Assembly (NCBI RefSeq): GCF_028682635.1
Contig: NZ_JANHLK010000022.1
Location: forward strand, 1-64,000
Source of the DNA: Pseudomonas putida
Lineage (GTDB): Bacteria > Pseudomonadota > Gammaproteobacteria > Pseudomonadales > Pseudomonadaceae
DNA: 64,000 bases
Direction: 5' to 3'
Of the stretch, positions 9,283 to 17,562 are shown piece after piece. The notes beneath the pieces were generated by a model. It searched no databases. It had not been told where the DNA came from and saw nothing but the letters and a program-made list of their open reading frames with translations. The position numbers and the translations under genes were made by a program. Position 1 is the stretch's first letter. The number at the start of each line of letters is the position of its first letter.

Positions 9283-10497
9283 TTGCGCGAAATCGTCCTG
9301 ATAAACATCACGGGAGTCGACCGTCCGGGTCTGACTGCGGCCATTACCGGCGTTCTGGCCCAGGGTGGTGTGAACATTCTCGACATCGGTCAGGCGGTGA
9401 TCCACGACACCCTGTCGTTCGGCATCCTGGTTGAAATTCCTGATACCGAACAAGGCAAGTCGGTGCTCAAGGACATCCTGTTCAAGGGCTATGAGCTGGA
9501 TCAACAGGTGCGTTTCACGCCGGTGTCCGAAGAGGATTACCAGCAGTGGGTCGGCAACCAGGGTAAAAAACGCCACATCGTGACCCTGCTGACGCGCAAG
9601 GTCACCGCCGGGCAATTGCAGGCCGTGAGTTCGATTACCGCCAAATATGGTCTGAACATCGACCATATCGATCGCCTGTCCGGGCGCATGCCGCTGGACA
9701 CCCCGGCTGATAAAGGCAAGGGCTGCATCGAGTTTTCCGTGCGTGGCGAGGCGGCTGATCCGCAGGCGCTGCGGGCCGAATTTCTCAGCGTCGCCCAGGA
9801 ACTGAACGTCGACATCGCCTTCCAGGAAGATTCGCTGTTCCGTCGTAATCGCCGCCTGGCGGTGTTCGACATGGACTCGACCCTGATTGAAGCCGAAGTC
9901 ATCGACGAGCTGGCCAAGGCGGCCGGTGTGGGCGACAAGGTGTCGGAAATCACCGAGCGGGCGATGGCCGGTGAACTGGACTTCCGCGCCAGCTTCAAGG
10001 AACGCCTGGCGTTGCTCAAGGGGCTGGATGTCGGCGTGCTGGACTCGATCGGCGCCTCGCTGCGCCTGACCGAAGGCGCTGAAACCCTGTTCGCCGAACT
10101 CAAGCGCCTGGGTTACAAGACCGCCATCCTGTCGGGCGGCTTCACCTACTTCGCCAAGCAATTGCAGGCCAAGCTGGGTATCGACTATGTGTTCGCCAAC
10201 GAACTGGAAGTGGTCGACGGCAAGGTGACCGGCGTGGCGGTCGAGCCGATTGTCGATGCCCAGCGCAAAGCGGATCTGCTGAAAGAACTGGCACACAAGG
10301 AAGGCTTGCGTCTGGAGCAGACCATTGCGGTCGGCGACGGTGCCAATGACTTGCCGATGCTGGCGATTGCCGGGTTGGGCGTGGCGTTCCGGGCCAAGCC
10401 GCTGGTCAAGCAGTCGGCGAAACAGGCGATTTCCACCCTTGGGCTGGATGGCGTGCTGTATCTGCTGGGCTTTCGCGATCGCGACGGACAACTCTAA
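9283..10497 (+). CDS. serB: Phosphoserine phosphatase with ACT domains
   Basis: SerB removes phosphate from O-phosphoserine in the last step of serine synthesis. The 404-residue protein has two N-terminal ACT-like regulatory domains (about 1-80 and 97-175), the first starting LINITGVDRPGLTAAITGVL. A HAD phosphatase follows with the nucleophile motif DMDSTLIE (Asp196, acid/base Asp198), SGGFTYFA and GDGANDLPML. Translation appears to begin at a TTG preceded by a GCGGGGG ribosome site; a nearby GTG is out of frame. Confidence 0.95.
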   Translation: MREIVLINITGVDRPGLTAAITGVLAQGGVNILDIGQAVIHDTLSFGILVEIPDTEQGKSVLKDILFKGYELDQQVRFTPVSEEDYQQWVGNQGKKRHIVTLLTRKVTAGQLQAVSSITAKYGLNIDHIDRLSGRMPLDTPADKGKGCIEFSVRGEAADPQALRAEFLSVAQELNVDIAFQEDSLFRRNRRLAVFDMDSTLIEAEVIDELAKAAGVGDKVSEITERAMAGELDFRASFKERLALLKGLDVGVLDSIGASLRLTEGAETLFAELKRLGYKTAILSGGFTYFAKQLQAKLGIDYVFANELEVVDGKVTGVAVEPIVDAQRKADLLKELAHKEGLRLEQTIAVGDGANDLPMLAIAGLGVAFRAKPLVKQSAKQAISTLGLDGVLYLLGFRDRDGQL

Positions 10498-10513
10498 CAG
10501 CACCGCAAATCCA

Positions 10514-10581
10514 CTGTAGGAGCTGGCTTGCCAGCGATGGGGACCTCAAGGACGCCATCGCCAGCAAGCCGGCTCCTACAG
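10514..10581. repeat. REP pair, inverted
   Basis: Two REP units facing each other, 10514-10537 and 10558-10581, between the 3' ends of serB and psd. They could form a long hairpin in both transcripts. Confidence 0.85.
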
Positions 10582-10596
10582 ATTTGGGCTGCGCAC

Positions 10597-11457
10597 TTAT
10601 GCCTTCGGCAGCCCCATACCCTGACCCATCCGCACCGGCGAACCGGCCAGCAACTCTGCATCCCACTGCACTTGATCCGGCCCGAACAGCACGACAGCGG
10701 TCGAACCCAGTTTGAAGCGGCCCAGCTCCGCACCTTTTTCCAGGTGGATCGGCGCACGCGCGGTTTCGTCGTAGCGGAAGGTTTTCAGCTCGCGTTTCGG
10801 CGGCGTCACCAGCCCGGCCCACACGGTTTCGATCGACGCCACGATCATCGCGCCCACCAGCACCACGGCCATCGGCCCGCGCTCGGTGTCGAAAATGCAC
10901 GCTACGCGCTCATTGCGGGCAAACAGTTCCGGAACGTTTTCAGCGGTGGTCTGGTTGACCGAGAACAGCCGACCCGGGATGTAGACCATCTCGCGCAGGG
11001 TGCCGGCCAGCGGCATGTGCACGCGGTGGTAGTCCTTCGGCGACAGGTAGATGGTCGCGAAATCACCGCCCATGAACGGCGCAGCGTTTGCCGCATCGCC
11101 ACCCAGCAGTTCCAGCACACTGAAGCTGTGGCCCTTGGCCTGGAACACCCGACCGTGTTCGATCGGGCCGAGCTGGCTGACCGCGCCGTCGGCCGGGCTG
11201 AGGATGGCACCCGGAGTCTCGTCCAGCGGACGGGCACCGTCTTTCAATGCGCGGGTGAAAAACGCGTTGAAGTGCTCGTAGGCGGTGAGGTCTTCGACCA
11301 GCGCCTCGGACATGTTCACCTGGTAACGCTTGGCGAACCACGCGGTGAACGCATTCTTGAACCAGCGCACGCGGCATTCGGCGATGCAGCCGGCCAGTCG
11401 CGAGAGCAGGTTGTGGGGCAGCAGGTATTGGCTGACGATAAACAGACGCTTGTTCAT
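10597..11457 (-). CDS. psd: Phosphatidylserine decarboxylase
   Basis: Psd converts phosphatidylserine to phosphatidylethanolamine at the inner membrane. It is made as a proenzyme that cuts itself at a conserved LGST motif, here with Ser252 as the future pyruvoyl group, giving a long beta and a short alpha chain. SPADGAVSQLG and YLSPKDYHRVHMP are further family signatures. At 286 residues the length is normal. The gene starts 18 bases after the rhdA stop and is probably the last gene of an HDOD-rhdA-psd operon. Confidence 0.96.
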   Translation of the reverse strand: MNKRLFIVSQYLLPHNLLSRLAGCIAECRVRWFKNAFTAWFAKRYQVNMSEALVEDLTAYEHFNAFFTRALKDGARPLDETPGAILSPADGAVSQLGPIEHGRVFQAKGHSFSVLELLGGDAANAAPFMGGDFATIYLSPKDYHRVHMPLAGTLREMVYIPGRLFSVNQTTAENVPELFARNERVACIFDTERGPMAVVLVGAMIVASIETVWAGLVTPPKRELKTFRYDETARAPIHLEKGAELGRFKLGSTAVVLFGPDQVQWDAELLAGSPVRMGQGMGLPKA

Positions 11458-11475
11458 TAACTGTCCTTAAAAACC

Positions 11476-12291
11476 TTAAATCTCTACGGGCGTGTCGGGG
11501 TGGTTGCCCCATTCGCCCCAGGAGCCGGCGTAGCCTTTGACCCGCGGATAACCGAGAGCCTTGGCCACCAGATAGGTGAAGCCAGATCGATGGTGAGTCT
11601 GGCAGTGGGTAATCACTTCTTTGTCAGGCGTAATGCCGAGCTGTTCGAGGATCTGCGACATGTCGCTGCGGATGCGCAGCTGGCGAGACTTGTCCATGCC
11701 GGCGGTCCATTCGAAATTGACCGCGCCAGGGATGTGCCCGGCCTTGGCCGCGAGGACTTTCTCGCCGGAATACTCCAGCGGCCCGCGCGCATCCCAGATC
11801 GCCAGGTCGGCAGCGCCGAGACGGCTTTGCAGGTACTCGCGGGTGGCGATGGGTTCGTCGTGCAGGGTCAACGCGACCGGGCCGCCTGCAGGAGCGGGGA
11901 CCTGGATCGACATGGGCATGCCTTCAGCCAGCCAGGCCGTCAGGCCGCCGTCGAGATAGTGGTATTGGCTGTGGCCAATGACATCCAGCAGCCAGATAAA
12001 GCGCCCGGCCCAACCGCCGCCTTCGTCGTCATAGACCACATAGACGGCATCGGGGTTGTGTCCCAGCTCACCGAACAATGCTTCGAGCGCCGCTTGCGGC
12101 GGCATCAGCCCCGGCGCGGGTGCCTGGCCGAGTTGTGTGCGTTTCGGATCGACAAACCGCGCACCGGGAATATGCCCTTCGGTGTAGCGGGCATGGCTGG
12201 TCAGGTCCACCAGGATCAGTTGGCGGGCTTCGAGGCGAGGGAGCAAGTCGCTCGGCTCGATCACCAGCGGCAAGCCAGAGAAGTCAGACAT
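11476..12291 (-). CDS. rhdA: Thiosulfate sulfurtransferase (rhodanese RhdA)
   Basis: A 271-residue tandem-domain rhodanese that transfers sulfur from thiosulfate to cyanide or other acceptors. The C-terminal domain holds the active loop CQTHHR with Cys230, the same position as in the RhdA proteins of Azotobacter and Pseudomonas; the N-terminal domain is inactive. The ATG at 12291 was chosen for its ATG codon and upstream GGAG; a GTG six codons earlier is also in frame. The pairing with psd matches the order I recall from P. aeruginosa. Confidence 0.93.
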   Translation of the reverse strand: MSDFSGLPLVIEPSDLLPRLEARQLILVDLTSHARYTEGHIPGARFVDPKRTQLGQAPAPGLMPPQAALEALFGELGHNPDAVYVVYDDEGGGWAGRFIWLLDVIGHSQYHYLDGGLTAWLAEGMPMSIQVPAPAGGPVALTLHDEPIATREYLQSRLGAADLAIWDARGPLEYSGEKVLAAKAGHIPGAVNFEWTAGMDKSRQLRIRSDMSQILEQLGITPDKEVITHCQTHHRSGFTYLVAKALGYPRVKGYAGSWGEWGNHPDTPVEI

Positions 12292-12333
12292 GTGAGGTCT
12301 CCAGGGCACAAAAGGGAGGATTGTAGCGCAGCC

Positions 12334-13872
12334 TTATTGGCCGCGCTGACTAAAGCTGTGCAGCGCTTTTTCGATGCATTGCGCGGTTTTGCCGAAGGCT
12401 TGCACGGCGATGTCCGAGAATGGCCCGCCACCCTGATCCGCCACGACGATCATGATCACTCGCCCATTGTTGAGCAGCGAGCGCAGCAACAGGTGCTCGC
12501 CGCTGAACTGGCTACGCAGGTTGTTGGGCAGCAAGGCGGAAAATTGCGCGTTGTTGAGCGGCGTCAGGCGTACCTGGGCCTGTTGCGAGAGCAGGCGTTG
12601 CAATAGCGCGCTTTGACTGACGTTAAAATTCAGCCCGGCCACTTCATCAGGCAGGCCGGCCGTCTGGTGCACACGCAGATTGGCGTGGGTGCGGTCGGCC
12701 ATCAGGATCATCACCCGACGCATGCCACTGGCCACCAGCGCGTCGCGGGCAGAGGTGGTCAGGTGGATGGCATTGGTGAAACGACTTGGCTCGTGCAACA
12801 GCTCGGCACATTGTTTGCGCCATTTCGCCAGGTCGTCGGCAGTGGGTGCCGGGGCTGGCTGCAAACCGGCATGTACAGGGTTCGTACCCCATGGCCAGAT
12901 CAGTGCGACAGCGGGATGCCAAAGATCGGGCATGGCGTGATAACGCGCACTGTTGGCGGCTTGCTGGTGCAATTGTTGTTGCACCTCGTCCATCGGTATT
13001 TGCAGGTAAAGGCCGGTCAAGTACTGCCAGCGCTCACTGTGCGGACTGTCCCAGGCCTGCTGCGCCGAGAGGGCCAGGCCGTTGGCCAATAACACCGTGT
13101 TGGCCGGTTGATTAAGCCAGCGACGCAGGGTCGGGTGGTCATCCAAGCGGTTCTGCTGGCGTAGCGGATGTTCGCTGTCGCGGGCAATGCGCAGCACTTT
13201 CACCAGTTCCCGTTGCTCGGTGAGCAGCAGTCGATAGCCCTGTTGCACCCAGATCGGCAGGTGCCAGAGATCCACCAGGGCCTGGCCGATTTCCAGCAGG
13301 CGCGCGCCAAACAGTTGCTGTTCGACTGCGCGCGCCGACTCGCCTTTATGAATGACCCGCAGCTCCCAGTCTTCGAGCAGCTGCGGATGCGTCATGGCAA
13401 GCGGCCACAGCGGCGACAGGAACAGCAGGCTGCCCCAGTGGATGTCCTGCCACAGGCGCGCCAGGCGGCCGGCAAAAAAACCGTTGGCCTGTTGGCTGGC
13501 GTGTTGGCTGATCATCTGCAACTGGCGCAGGGCTTTCGGGATCTCGGCCTGGGGCATTGCGGGCAATCGCGCGAGCAGCTCCTCGGTGCGCTTCAAGCCA
13601 AGGCGGTTGATGGCGACCTCAAGGTTTTCCGCAGGCTCGCTCATGGCGCCATGGCTGTGCCGGTTGGCTTCGCGAATCACGCTCAAGGCCAGGGCCGGGC
13701 TGCCCTGCATCAAGTCGGCGATGTTGCGCAGCGAGCTGCGACTGTCGCGCATGGCCCGGCACACTTGATCGTGACTGGCCTGCGGAACCGGCAGGCGCAC
13801 GCCGTCGAGAAGCTTGACCCAGCCTTCGAGCGTGTTCGGTGTTGGCGTCGGGGCGTTCGTTTGTCTAGCCAT
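12334..13872 (-). CDS. HDOD-domain signalling protein
   Basis: A 512-residue protein whose N-terminal half matches the HDOD fold (LLDGVRLPVPQASHDQVCRAM, then LSVIREANRHSHG and AINRLGLKRTEELLARLP). HDOD domains resemble HD phosphohydrolases but lack the metal-binding pair and act in signalling scaffolds. The C-terminal part (about 330-510) looks like a GAF-type sensor (MILMADRTHANLRVHQTAGLP), which I infer only from pattern. It is divergent from motA and may lead the rhdA-psd operon; the gap to rhdA is 42 bases. Confidence 0.82.
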   Translation of the reverse strand: MARQTNAPTPTPNTLEGWVKLLDGVRLPVPQASHDQVCRAMRDSRSSLRNIADLMQGSPALALSVIREANRHSHGAMSEPAENLEVAINRLGLKRTEELLARLPAMPQAEIPKALRQLQMISQHASQQANGFFAGRLARLWQDIHWGSLLFLSPLWPLAMTHPQLLEDWELRVIHKGESARAVEQQLFGARLLEIGQALVDLWHLPIWVQQGYRLLLTEQRELVKVLRIARDSEHPLRQQNRLDDHPTLRRWLNQPANTVLLANGLALSAQQAWDSPHSERWQYLTGLYLQIPMDEVQQQLHQQAANSARYHAMPDLWHPAVALIWPWGTNPVHAGLQPAPAPTADDLAKWRKQCAELLHEPSRFTNAIHLTTSARDALVASGMRRVMILMADRTHANLRVHQTAGLPDEVAGLNFNVSQSALLQRLLSQQAQVRLTPLNNAQFSALLPNNLRSQFSGEHLLLRSLLNNGRVIMIVVADQGGGPFSDIAVQAFGKTAQCIEKALHSFSQRGQ

Positions 13873-13921
13873 GTCTGGAGGCGATCATCGTCAACAATAC
13901 CTGGGCCCGGAGGGGGTCAAA

Positions 13922-13949
13922 TTGGCTTTTCGCCTGAACTGGCTATAGT
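13922..13949 (+). promoter_or_regulatory. Candidate sigma70 promoter of motAB
   Basis: A -35 TTGGCT and a -10 TATAGT with a 16-base spacer, 90 bases upstream of the motA start, in the divergent gap with the HDOD gene. Predicted from sequence only. Confidence 0.5.
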
Positions 13950-14038
13950 CTGGCGCAGTTTTGCCGATAAGTAGAAGAAGAGATTTTTTAACTTCCGAAT
14001 ATGACCTTGAACCCGACTCAGTAAGTGCTCTCCTACCT

Positions 14039-14890
14039 ATGGCTAAAATTATCGGCATCATCGTCGTATTCGCGAGCGTGCTCGGCGGATACGTGCTCTC
14101 CCATGGCAAGATTGCCGCCCTGATCCAGCCTTTCGAGGTCATGATTATCGGTGGTGCGGCCCTCGGTGCATTCCTGCAGGCCAACCCCGGTTACATGACC
14201 ATGCACGTGCTCAAGAAGTCCCTGAGCATGTTCGGTTCGCGTTTCAGCCATGCCTTCTATCTTGAAGTGCTGGGCCTGATCTACGAGATTCTCAACAAGA
14301 GCCGCCGCGAAGGCATGATGGCCATCGAAGCGGACATCGAAGATGCTGCGGCGAGCCCGATCTTCGCCAAGTACCCGACGGTCCTGAAGGATGAGCGCAT
14401 GACCGCGTTCATCTGTGATTACCTGCGCATCATGTCCTCCGGCAACATGGCGCCCCATGAGCTGGAGGGCCTGTTCGACATGGAACTCTACAGCCTCAAG
14501 GAAGACCTGGAGCACCCGTCCCACGCGGTGAACGGCATCGCCGACGCCATGCCCGGTTTCGGTATCGTCGCGGCGGTCCTGGGTATCGTGGTGACCATGG
14601 CCTCGCTGGGCGAGGGCGACCAGAAGTCGATCGGTCTGCACGTCGGTGCGGCACTGGTGGGTACCTTCTTCGGTATTCTCGCCGCCTACGGTTTCTTCGG
14701 CCCGCTGGCGCATTCCCTGGCCCACGATGCCAAAGAAGAACTCAACGTCTACGAAGCCATCAAGGCCTCGCTGGTGGCTTCCGCCTCGGGCATGCCGCCA
14801 TCGCTGGCCGTGGAGTTCGGGCGCAAGGTCCTGTACCCGGCGCACCGGCCAAGCTTCGCCGAGCTGGAACAAGCGGTTCGTGGTCGTTAA
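14039..14890 (+). CDS. motA: Flagellar stator protein MotA
   Basis: MotA forms the proton channel of the flagellar stator with MotB. The 283-residue protein has four membrane segments, two near the N-terminus (IIGIIVVFASVLGGYVLSHG, EVMIIGGAALGAFLQ) and two at about 175-220 (GFGIVAAVLGIVVTMASLGEG), with a large cytoplasmic loop between. The ATG at 14039 gives the canonical MAKIIGI start; the frame is open upstream but without similarity. Three bases separate it from motB. Confidence 0.96.
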   Translation: MAKIIGIIVVFASVLGGYVLSHGKIAALIQPFEVMIIGGAALGAFLQANPGYMTMHVLKKSLSMFGSRFSHAFYLEVLGLIYEILNKSRREGMMAIEADIEDAAASPIFAKYPTVLKDERMTAFICDYLRIMSSGNMAPHELEGLFDMELYSLKEDLEHPSHAVNGIADAMPGFGIVAAVLGIVVTMASLGEGDQKSIGLHVGAALVGTFFGILAAYGFFGPLAHSLAHDAKEELNVYEAIKASLVASASGMPPSLAVEFGRKVLYPAHRPSFAELEQAVRGR

Positions 14891-14893
14891 GTA

Positions 14894-15940
14894 ATGGAAA
14901 ATAACCAGCCGATAATCATCAAGCGCGTCAAGCGCATCGCCGGTGGGCATCACGGGGGCGCCTGGAAAATCGCCTTCGCCGACTTCGCCACGGCGATGAT
15001 GGCGTTCTTCCTGGTGTTGTGGCTGTTGTCCACCGCCACCCCGGAACAGAAAATCGCCATCGCCGGCTACTTCAAGGACCCGATCGGCTTTTCCGAAAGT
15101 GGCACACCCTACATCATCGATCTGGGCGGCACGCCGACCATGGCGCCGGAAAATACCCTCAACCCCGAGGTGAAGACCCAGCCGCAGCCGGACAAGCTGA
15201 CGGTCGACGTCGATCAGGTCGAGGGCATGGCCGAGACGGTGGAGAAGGAGCGTCTGGAACTGCTGCTGCAAGAACTGCAGAACAAGGTCGAAGAGAACCC
15301 GCAACTGCAGAAATTCAAAGACCAGATCCTGTTCGAAATCACCCCGGACGGTTTGCGCATCCAGATCGTGGACGCCGAAAACCGGCCGATGTTCGACTCG
15401 GGCTCGGCCCGCCTGAAACCGTATTTCGAAGACATCCTGCTGGCCATGGCCGACACCATCAAGGCGGTGCCGAACAAGATCAGCATCAGCGGCCACACCG
15501 ATGCCACGCCGTACAGCGGCAGCGGCGAATTCGGTAACTGGGAGCTGTCGGCCAACCGTGCCAACGCCGCGCGCCGTGCGCTGGTGGCGGGCAGCTACCC
15601 GGAGGCACAGGTGGCGCGTGTGGTTGGTTATGCCTCGTCGGCCCTGTTCGACCGCGAGCATCCGTTCAATCCGGTCAACCGCCGTATCGACATTGTCGTG
15701 CTGACCAAGAAGGCCCAGCGTGCCATCGAAGGTTCGCAAGGGGCGGAACCTACTCCTGATGCGCCGCAAGATTCGGCTGCTCCAAATGCCGCACCGGCTG
15801 CGCCAGTCGATCCAAACGCGTTGCCAGCGGACAAGGAGCCGCTGCCGGCGCATGAGCTTCGGGAGCGTCTGAACCTGTTTGACGATCCTGCACCAAAACC
15901 GGGTGAGCCAGCCAAATCGGCTGAACCAACCAGGCAGTGA
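14894..15940 (+). CDS. motB: Flagellar stator protein MotB
   Basis: MotB anchors the stator to peptidoglycan. The 348-residue protein has one membrane helix with the proton-carrying Asp30 (AFADFATAMMAFFLVLWLLS) and an OmpA-like peptidoglycan-binding domain at about 150-275 (ISISGHTDATPYSG, ELSANRANAARRAL). An Ala/Pro-rich tail follows. It is co-transcribed with motA. In other pseudomonads as I recall, rsgA is the next gene; here a 3.6-kb insertion intervenes. Confidence 0.96.
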   Translation: MENNQPIIIKRVKRIAGGHHGGAWKIAFADFATAMMAFFLVLWLLSTATPEQKIAIAGYFKDPIGFSESGTPYIIDLGGTPTMAPENTLNPEVKTQPQPDKLTVDVDQVEGMAETVEKERLELLLQELQNKVEENPQLQKFKDQILFEITPDGLRIQIVDAENRPMFDSGSARLKPYFEDILLAMADTIKAVPNKISISGHTDATPYSGSGEFGNWELSANRANAARRALVAGSYPEAQVARVVGYASSALFDREHPFNPVNRRIDIVVLTKKAQRAIEGSQGAEPTPDAPQDSAAPNAAPAAPVDPNALPADKEPLPAHELRERLNLFDDPAPKPGEPAKSAEPTRQ

Positions 15941-15943
15941 CCG

Positions 15944-15976
15944 AAAAAAGCCGACAGCAATGTCGGCTTTTTTGTG
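15944..15976 (+). terminator. Terminator after motB
   Basis: Stem AAAAAAGCCGACA/TGTCGGCTTTTTT with a short loop and T-tail, directly after the motB stop. A near copy occurs at 17517-17550. Confidence 0.88.
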
Positions 15977-16161
15977 TCTCGTGCTGGTGTTTCCGAGTTT
16001 CTGTATTTGCTTAGTCGTGTAGGAATTATCTGAAATTTCGCACCAGGGTTCTCAGCCGTGCACGCACTGCCTATAGTTTAACCGTTGCTGCTCACGCAGT
16101 GACCGATCTTAGCCGGTCGAAACAAAGATGGAACCTCACCCATTTGTTCGGAGTTAGACCT

Positions 16162-16431
16162 ATGGCTAAGTACCACCCTCTGCATGGCAGCTTCAGCGTC
16201 GGCCCGACGCTGTACATCGACACCGAAGCCCGCCCTTCGGATCTTCTTGAAACGGCCTTCCACCGAATCAAAGCCGCTCGCAATCTACTTAACAGCGTCA
16301 CATGTCTTTGTGTGAAGGATGTCGAAGGCCATGACCTGGAACATTTCGCCAATGCTGCGCACATTTTGATTCAGGATGGGTGTGATGGCTTGGATGCGCT
16401 GAGTTGGAGACTGGAAAAGGCAGCGCGCTAA
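16162..16431 (+). CDS. Small hypothetical protein
   Basis: An 89-residue protein that I do not recognise with certainty. A GGAG ribosome site eight bases before the ATG supports translation. The sequence is mostly helical by pattern (LLETAFHRIKAARNLLNSV, then DLEHFANAAHILIQDGCDGL) and resembles the short DUF3077/DUF6124-style proteins common in Pseudomonas, but that is only an impression. There is no signal peptide or membrane segment. It lies in the accessory stretch between motB and rsgA, upstream of the dinD-like gene. Confidence 0.65.
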   Translation: MAKYHPLHGSFSVGPTLYIDTEARPSDLLETAFHRIKAARNLLNSVTCLCVKDVEGHDLEHFANAAHILIQDGCDGLDALSWRLEKAAR

Positions 16432-16572
16432 AGTTTAGAAGGTCGCGATACTCACGGCTTTTTTGTCACATATTTGGGATGCACGGTCCAGAATCTGCCT
16501 TTCAATATCAGTCAGATACTTATTATTGCAAGGCTTTGAAATTGACTCCCTCTGACTGCTCCGGAATTCGCT

Positions 16573-17439
16573 ATGGATAATCAATCACTGCCACAGCTCC
16601 AACAGCGATTCGATGTACTGGTACATCAAGTGCCTGATGAAGGCATCGAATTCTGGTTCGCTCGTGAATTGCAAGAGCCTTTGGGTTATGCACGCTGGGA
16701 CAATTTTTTGACCGCCATCAGGCGTGCCATGGCCTCCTGTGAGGCCACAGGAGTGGAGCCTGCCGATCATTTTCGTGACGTCACGAAAATGATCGAGGTC
16801 GGAAAAGGTGGTAAGCGCCCCGTCGAAGACTTCATGCTCACTCGATATGCCTGCTACTTGATTGCCCAAAATGGTGATCCGCGTAAACAAGCGATCGCTT
16901 TTGCTCAGAGCTACTTCGCGTTGCAAACGCGCAAGCAGGAGTTAATCGAAGACAGAATGCGCTTGCAAGCCCGCTTCGATGCGCGAGATCGTTTGCGTGA
17001 GTCGGAGAAGGAGCTATCGCAGAACATCTACGAACGAGGTGTAGATGATGAAGGATTTGCCCGTATTCGCTCCCGAGGAGATGCAGCATTGTTCGGCGGT
17101 AAAACCACGCAGGCGATGAAGGACAGGTATGGCATCGTTAAGAGCCGTCCATTGGCTGATTTTTTGCCGACACTGACAATTGCAGCCAAAAACCTGGCTA
17201 ATGAGATAACTAATCACAATGTGCTACAGGTGGATTTGCAAGGCGAGCCCGCCATTGCCAAGGAGCATGTCCAGAATAATTTGAGCGTCCGAGATATGTT
17301 GGGACAGCGCGGCATCAAGCCCGAGGAGCTTCCTGCTGAAGAGGACATACGAAAACTTGAACGTCGTGTGAAATCTGAAGAGAAAAATATTGCGAAACTG
17401 GCGACCAAGCTTCCTGCTGGTGATTCAACTGATGGTTGA
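16573..17439 (+). CDS. dinD: DinD-like DNA-damage-inducible protein
   Basis: A 288-residue homologue of E. coli DinD, an SOS-regulated protein reported to inhibit RecA filament activity. The strongest match is RYACYLIAQNGDPRKQAIAF followed by AQSYFALQTRKQEL, equivalent to the E. coli RYACYLVVQNGDP block. The C-terminal half holds a DM-x-GxRGIKPEELP segment. The gene is visibly more A/T-rich than its neighbours, consistent with transfer. I see no CTGT-N8-ACAG LexA box in the 141 bases upstream. A 32-bp perfect palindrome lies inside the gene at 16764-16795. Confidence 0.85.
   Translation: MDNQSLPQLQQRFDVLVHQVPDEGIEFWFARELQEPLGYARWDNFLTAIRRAMASCEATGVEPADHFRDVTKMIEVGKGGKRPVEDFMLTRYACYLIAQNGDPRKQAIAFAQSYFALQTRKQELIEDRMRLQARFDARDRLRESEKELSQNIYERGVDDEGFARIRSRGDAALFGGKTTQAMKDRYGIVKSRPLADFLPTLTIAAKNLANEITNHNVLQVDLQGEPAIAKEHVQNNLSVRDMLGQRGIKPEELPAEEDIRKLERRVKSEEKNIAKLATKLPAGDSTDG
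16764..16795. repeat. 32-bp perfect palindrome inside dinD
   Basis: A perfect 16+16 palindrome with no loop, centred on GACGTC; the left half begins CGATCATTTTCG. It encodes the residues DHFRDVTKMIE of the DinD-like protein, and the same peptide core reads out on the opposite strand. Confidence 0.95.
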
Positions 17440-17513
17440 GTTTGAATCTTGCCAGGCTAGTTGAATTGGCAGTCGTGAATCGATTCCCTTGGATTTTGAT
17501 TGAATGTTCCGTA

Positions 17514-17551
17514 CCCACAAAAAAACCGACAGATGTCGGCTTTTTTGTGGG
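17514..17551. terminator. Bidirectional terminator between dinD and the TIR operon
   Basis: A long inverted repeat with outer arms CCCACAAAAAA/TTTTTTGTGGG and inner stem CCGACA/TGTCGG. With A- and T-runs on both sides it can end transcripts from both converging units. Its core is nearly identical to the motB terminator. Confidence 0.85.
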
Positions 17552-17562
17552 CGTTTCCTGCC

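Noticed and set aside
9283..9285. Possible truncated serB because of the missing ATG
   Set aside because: The TTG start has a ribosome site and gives the full two-ACT-domain protein; alternative start codons are also used by hflX and tsaE in this window.
10498..10596. Closely spaced inverted repeats that could be taken for a CRISPR array
   Set aside because: They are inverted REP units with no regular direct repeats or spacers; no cas genes occur in the window.
16585..16926. An antisense frame in dinD that contains the same peptide HFRDVTKMI
   Set aside because: It follows simply from the 32-bp palindrome and is not evidence of a gene.
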